A model generated the notes under the pieces. That model ran no database searches. It saw nothing but the letters and a program-made list of their open reading frames with translations, and was not told the DNA's origin. Source: Paragyromitra xinjiangensis (taxonomy: Eukaryota; Ascomycota; Pezizomycetes; Pezizales; Discinaceae). Taken from it: a stretch of DNA of 64,000 nt. Within the stretch, counting starts at the first letter, position 1. Each line of letters opens with the position of its first letter. The position numbers and the translations under genes were made by a program. The stretch covers positions 248,001-312,000 of the forward strand of contig JBCAMK010000022.1 in NCBI GenBank assembly GCA_038503065.1. Reading direction: 5' to 3'. Of the stretch, positions 58,340 through 64,000 are shown one piece after another.

Positions 58340-61300
58340 GATTGCTTCCGAGTGTGACGGGACTAAGGCTGGAACTCCGCTAAATTCCGCTAAATTAAAT
58401 TGAGTTATGCAGCAAGATTTTTTTATAGTCCTGTGCTGTAGGGAGTTAAAAAGTGTACATATGTATGTATAGGTAGTTAATATAGAATGGAATTTATTTA
58501 CCTAACGCCCAGCTGGATAAAATGGTATGGAGACAGTACCAGGGAAAAAAATAGAATGACCGAGGGAACGGAAGAGTAAGGGATAATATAATAGCAGCGC
58601 AGCTGTCCCGGGCAGATGACGAAATGGCAAAAGCGTTGATCAGCAAAAGCCATAGAGATTAAAGACTTATATATCCCACCAACAAAGAAACCTGACTGCT
58701 CATCAGCAGAGCTTTTTTCGCCCCATAATGAGCATCATTTGCGTAAACCCTAATCTTCAAAAAATGTTTAATCCTCAAACACACTGTAAACACTACTAGA
58801 ACACGTACCATGTCCTCCCCTTCAATAGCCACATATCCATGCAGTTGGTGGAGCCCAAAATACCAGTGGGTTCTGCAAAGACCCAGGTGCCCCAACAAGC
58901 CAAAAGTAGGCCTAGGTAGGTTCTGGAATCAACGGGATGTGTCCCACCTATCTCGAACGATGCAGAAAGCCACTATAATCGGTTCCTGCAGCTCTGCAAG
59001 CTACATTTCATCAATCATATTGTATTGCGGGGTTATCGCGTGTCCATCCATCCAGACTTTCCCGGAGCTCTACCTCGACTCATAAGCGCGCTAGCGAATT
59101 GTGCGTTGCAGACCTGCAACGCATATCTTCTGTCTTCTAGGCCTTGCCATGGTCATTGGATTATCAAGAACCGTCCCGTGCACGTTATCCATATGCAATG
59201 AGTGACTGTGTGGCTTTTGAGACACTGGTTGAGCGAAAAGTGCGGTGCAGTTCCGGGCATGAGGTCAACGGCCCAACACCAAGTGGCCAAGAGCGATCCA
59301 ACCTGGTCACGGCACTCTAGAGCTTGACGTCTGAGCTCGAAGGACTTTTTGTCGGTGAGACGGTCCCCATCGCCGTTCTTGGTAGGTATGACGCTGTCAG
59401 ACCAGAGTAAGCCATAAGTAGCGGATCTACGGCAATCGCTAAACAGCATGCAGGGAATTGCAGATTTGGTTTTTGCGCGAAAAGAGCGCGCATGTGGCTG
59501 CACTTTCGTCCGTGACGGGTGATTGGCAACCGAGGAACTGCTTATCCGATAACGGCCAAGTTAACCAGGAGTGAAACTATCGCGGAAACAAAGAATAGTT
59601 TTAAATTCCGAGGAATAAATTGCGATAAATTGCGTACACTCGTACTCTATTTCCATGCACTGCTTATGAAGATCATGCACCAGGAATGATACCGGTAACG
59701 GCTTCGCCTAGGCAACAAGCTTTCTTTTCAGGCACGGGGATCCTCATTGGGAATACTCTCCGTAAACCCCCCATATATTTGCCGGCATCCGGATCTTCAA
59801 AGACATGTATTAAGCAGTGACCAAAGAAGCAAAAGCTGGAAGAAAAGGCTCCAGGGCCATATATTGGTTCCTGAGGATTCAGGAACGACGACCCGACGCG
59901 CGGCTACAGGAAAGGGAATGCCGATATCCAGGAGTGAAATACGAGGTCACATATTCAGCGCGGTCTGCAGAAACGTAGAAACAAAACCATGTATATAGTA
60001 ATATCGAGTTACAGGGAAAAGAAATCAAACATGGTCATTTCCTATGTTCTGATCCAGGAACTACACTTTTATTTGTGCGTCAGATTCCACCACTCTAGTC
60101 CAAGTATCGTGGCCGAGTGATACTTCAAGATCACTACCCTTCACAGTACGTCATGTACGAACAGCAATTGCTCCCTGGCCCAAACTCCCTCCTCCCTCGA
60201 GACGGGTATTGCTGCCTCTCCCTCTGAACTCCTGTGCTTTCGGCTCGTTTCGTACCCTAGCTGTAACATCTGCTGGACTTGTTGGAAAGCAGATCGATGC
60301 GTGTTGCCGCGTAGAAGCGTGGCAACGGAGGTTAAAAGCTTAGCTGGCGAGCTCTGCTAGTTTTGGCATTGCTGATAGGCAAGCTTAGACATTTCTGCCT
60401 GCATACTATCTGATGCCGACCTCCTCCGTGTTTTATCTTCTCTTCTGAAGCACGGAAAACACGTTACGGGGTTTCCTTCGCTGGACCTTTGACATTCGAA
60501 GGTGAATTACTGATCAAATGTGTCTTTTTGCAGAAGGGCGGCTTGTGGAAATCAGGGGGACTTGGAAAAAGGAAAAAGGAAAAAGAAAGAAAAAACCATT
60601 CTTCCAGTCCCTTCTTACGAATAAAAAGGTGGTTCCACATCAAACAGGATTCATCCCGTAGAGAGGTTTGGTCTCCGGAAAAACTCACGGAATTAGAGTG
60701 TCGCTTCCAGGATGATTGAGCCACAATATATTTCTTCTTTTCGCCTAAACCTCCCCTTCAGGTTCCATCTAGATAGACGAGTCCGCCATCATCCATGACT
60801 ATTGTGAAATCTCGGGTTTTTATAAATCATTGAACTCCGGTAATTGAAATGTTCAAAGCTGCTACGTGAATGTCGCCTCTTCGTATACTCCATTTCAGCG
60901 TAGTATAGCCCTAGTAAGAAAACACCAAAGGTAAAGTGAACAAGGGGAGGTTAGTCAGCGATAGCTTTTTGACAGACGCATCCATCCCAGGTGGCCAAAA
61001 TCCCCGTGGTTGAATGCGCGCTAAGACTGTTCTGCCGGAATCTGCCAACTAAACAGTCGACTACGGTCGCCATTCCATGGTTAGATCTCGTAATTCCATA
61101 TTCCATATACGGACTGCTTGGAAGTGTTATCGCTAACCTAGGTGCTAAATAGATGCCCTTCTCTCAGCCTACAATGTAATTTTATGGTGCTTATATCTCA
61201 ACCTCTGAACCTTGGTCTATCGTAACAGTATCGACTGTTGCCCCGCGGCCAAATACCAGCTATCGCTGCGTTGTGCCACAGTTCGTTTTACCAGGTTTTT

Positions 61301-63566
61301 GCCACCTTAAACATGATTATGCACCTCTAGTTTCGCGCACAAATTGCTCTAATTCTGCGTGCCACATTATCAAGCGGCTACCAGAATACATGCATACTTA
61401 GGCAGATCAGCAAGCACATACTCTAAATGTACCAGGAGCATGAACAAGCCCAGATACATCTATTTCGAAGCCGTTTGCACCCGATTGTAAGCGTAATGGA
61501 CGCTTCTTACCTAAACGGACCGATGGTAGGAGCTCCTGGAATAAGCAATTTCGGCAGCTCGTCATTGATAGCACTACGCAATGTCGACATTCATCATGGT
61601 CCTTCCTAACACGCTCTGTAGATACATATATCGCGGAGTTCTATGGATGGCTGCAGATACGTGGGCTTTCTGTGCTTATGCCCAGGGTATGATCTAATTT
61701 GTCACCGGGATTTTTTTTCAGGTAAAAGTGAGTGGAGGGAGGGAAAAGAGGTGGTGTCTAATGCTTTCTAGGAGATTGTAGCTGACGATGGGATGACTTC
61801 CTCTACGCATAGCAACTCGTGGCCTAACTCTCTCACTATATGCTAGTGAAATACACTGTGGCACCGCTGGCACCTTCCCTAGTTGAAGGTATTTTATCCC
61901 CCAAGAACCACATATCGACATGTACTTCTTCGTCTACTGTTAGGTGTTGGATGTTGGCTCCATCTCGCAGGCGGCATCTAAGACAGTTAAATGGTATTGA
62001 AAAGGGGTATTAGACACTGTGATTAAAAGTGCCTACATCTGCAGGTGTGCTAGTGTATTCTAAACTAGCTTAGATCCGTTGAAAATTATGCGCATAAGCT
62101 CTTGATCATAAATAATCACTCGTCCGAAAACGTAGCCAAAGACTAATAAGGACGCGTACACGTAATTTCTTCCCCATTGGCTGAGTGAAGGACTACAGAT
62201 ATTGACGGAATCTATTGCCATATTGGTCAGCCACAAACAAGGGAGGTTACTATCAAAATTTCCACAGTGGAACTTACATTATATTCCTTCTAAGTCTCTA
62301 GATTCCTACTATGGTATTAGGAAATAGGATTATATACCTTCAGCAGCGTGTAGCCAAGCCATGACTTATTTCTCGAGGCTAGTGATCACTCTTTTAACTT
62401 TATTCCCCGCAGCTGTACTATCTTAATTGGGAGCCATACTTGGGCGGCTGAAGCCACTCGCTTATCGCTCAGAATCATATATCTAGTACACGCCGAGGCG
62501 GCTGGACGCAGGGAAGTGCGAAAGTCTACCATAGATAAATGGGGCGGAGCCTCCACTCAAAAGCACTCTGTCTAGAATTTACCCTACGACGCCAATGATC
62601 ACCCCTCTGGAGAACCTTAACCTAGATGACTGCGGTGATAGAAAATTGACTGACTGCAATGGCAGAGACAATCGAAGACAGGCCGGAACCTCATTCTCTA
62701 CTAACTTCACTTAGTATTATGTTGACTTTAAATTAGCTCCTACCTACACCATAATCGACCCATATACCTAAGCTCACAACCCATGCAAATGCTACAGAGC
62801 CCTCAATAGCAATAACTGCAGCAAAGTGGGTATGCTGGTTACTGTGCCGAACAGAGGCATGTAGTCTGGGGCAACAGAAAATAAACTAAGCCTCATCGGG
62901 GTTGGTTCAAGATAAGTTATTATACAAATGATCCCCCGTGCCACCTGACTGATTGGCCCAAATTGTCCTGTGACATGTGGAACACATCTTGAAGAGTTAA
63001 GAGGTTCTTGGAGAGCACTCAGAACACGTTCACCTAGTCTCACAGCCGACTTCCACGTGACCATTCATTAAATGGGGCATTTATGAACTACGTGTAGTCT
63101 CTAGAAATCTGGAATATCGCTTTAGGGCTAATTGCGCACCCAGTAGCGCAAACGTGCTCCCTGGGTGAATTTTTGGGGGGGATGGGGATCTGGTATCTTG
63201 GACCAACCTCTGAGGCTCTGTATCATGTTCAAAAGTTTGGTCATCTTCAGGCCTCTAAAACTATATCAAGGCTAGATATTACTATTGCGCAAACTCAGTC
63301 CTCTCCAGTACACAGATAGTATTCCTTAATTCTGGGCTGCACGCATGCGTAATTCTATTTCTCTGCATTTCCCACCCTCCTAATTCGCAGTAGTTATGTT
63401 CTAGACATAACAGTAATAGTAATAATAATGTCTCATACTCACATGCAGCCCCAGGGCTATAGCTATGGTGGCGCACTATAGGCGTCAGGTCCCCGTTAGG
63501 GCATTGAAATTAGGGAAAACCCTCCAAAAACCTAGTCCGACCTGGTAGGTTGGGTATACCAGGGGT
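58340..63566. other. Gene-poor right arm
   Basis: Over 5 kb with no recognised gene. Open frames at 59153-59503 (-), 60489-60719 (+) and 62792-63064 (-) were read. The last begins with an ATG and looks faintly protein-like (ALQEPLNSSRC), but has no supporting structure. The first few hundred bases include the copper-ATPase promoter. Confidence 0.45.
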
Positions 63567-63652
63567 GGGGGTGGGAGACATGGTATTTGAACCTATAACC
63601 TTCCGCTTTGTAACGGAAGGATAGCAAGACAGCCATTAGACCACCCGCCCCC
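63567..63652 (-). ncRNA. tRNA-like element (degenerate tRNA or SINE head)
   Basis: Read on the minus strand it has an A-box-like TGGTCTAATGG and a B-box-like GGTTCAAATACC at tRNA spacing. The ends GGGGGCGGG and CCCACCCCC pair with one mismatch. A strong stem CCTTCCG-TTACAAAG-CGGAAGG, extendable by CTAT/ATAG, sits where the anticodon arm should be. The T stem is poorly paired and the total is about 86 nt, so it is not a normal tRNA. A tRNA-derived retroposon head or pseudo-tRNA is likely. Confidence 0.45.
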
Positions 63653-64000
63653 ATGTTATAGACATAAGGAGCTCGACCAAACGCCGACTGCGAGAACGTT
63701 TACCCTCTGTTGCTACCCCTCTACTTGCTCTTGGATCTCTCTCTGTTAGCTAAGAAAGATATGCTTCTGAGAATATCGAAAAACTGCCAGTGTCCTTCTT
63801 TTCCACCCGGAATACACACAAATCTCCGGTATTACATGTAGCTATAGATTCCCCAGACACCCCCAACCCACTTAATAAATTCTTCATCATCATCACCATC
63901 ACCAGCCATCCCCAACCTTTTTCATTGCAACAAGGCCCGGGGGCACCACCTTATGCCAGGTGCCTAATCATTTCACAGTTCCCAAATCAGCTCCATCACA
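63653..64000. other. Right edge, no gene seen
   Basis: It contains TACATGTA at 63833 and an ATCATCATCACCATCACC simple repeat near 63886. No coding pattern up to the window end. Confidence 0.4.

Noticed and set aside
62792..63064. Minus-strand frame of 90 codons beginning with ATG
   Set aside because: It looked faintly like an N-terminal helical domain of fungal STAND/HET proteins, but it is short, isolated and without conserved motifs.
1..64000. CRISPR arrays, bacterial-type operons or a secondary-metabolite cluster
   Set aside because: None is present. The DNA is eukaryotic; the single O-methyltransferase has no synthase, P450 or regulator beside it.

Overview
The window is nuclear DNA of a filamentous ascomycete (Pezizomycotina). 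Genes are broken by many short introns, mostly 45-85 nt, with GT..AG ends and CTAAC/CTGAC-like branch sites. The protein families are typical of these fungi: a DUF3712 membrane protein, an allantoate-permease-type transporter, a Bcs1-like ATPase and a multi-HMA copper ATPase. The very high intron number of some genes (17 exons in the permease) and long gene-poor stretches with transposon debris would fit Pezizomycetes, but that placement is inference.

Layout. 1-6.5 kb: a small unrecognised four-exon gene, then a giant ubiquitin-conjugating (E2) protein. 6.5-17 kb: gene-poor DNA with two copies of a short TA-flanked inverted-repeat element, a DUF3712/LEA-like membrane protein and a small SET-domain protein. 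17-24 kb: a 17-exon MFS permease, a SAM-dependent O-methyltransferase and an ankyrin-repeat protein. 24-33 kb: an F-box protein, a small gene carrying only the DNA-binding half of a Tc1/mariner-like transposase, a DUF7918-like protein and a canonical small E2. 33-38.5 kb: no recognised gene. 38.5-41.6 kb: a TBC-domain Rab GAP. 43.3-47.5 kb: a tRNA-Thr(CGU), then a divergent pair made of an S6K/RSK-like AGC kinase and a Bcs1-like AAA ATPase. 49-53 kb: two unrecognised small genes and an acidic nuclear-type protein. 53.4-54 kb: a large imperfect palindrome. 54.3-58.3 kb: a copper-exporting P1B ATPase. 58.3-64 kb: gene-poor, with one tRNA-like element.

There is no operon and no obvious biosynthetic cluster. 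Recurrent themes are ubiquitin signalling (two E2s and an F-box protein), trafficking and growth signalling (TBC GAP, AGC kinase), mitochondrial assembly (Bcs1) and metal or nitrogen transport. The least expected signals are an abrupt C-rich to G-rich strand switch inside the Bcs1-like gene and the neighbouring kinase, an exact 90-residue duplication of copper-binding domains, a domesticated-looking transposase DNA-binding gene, two multi-exon genes recovered only by following splice phase, and a roughly nine-fold excess of the palindrome TACATGTA.

All gene models come from reading splice sites by eye. Each spliced model gives a length divisible by three, but none is supported here by transcript data or database search.
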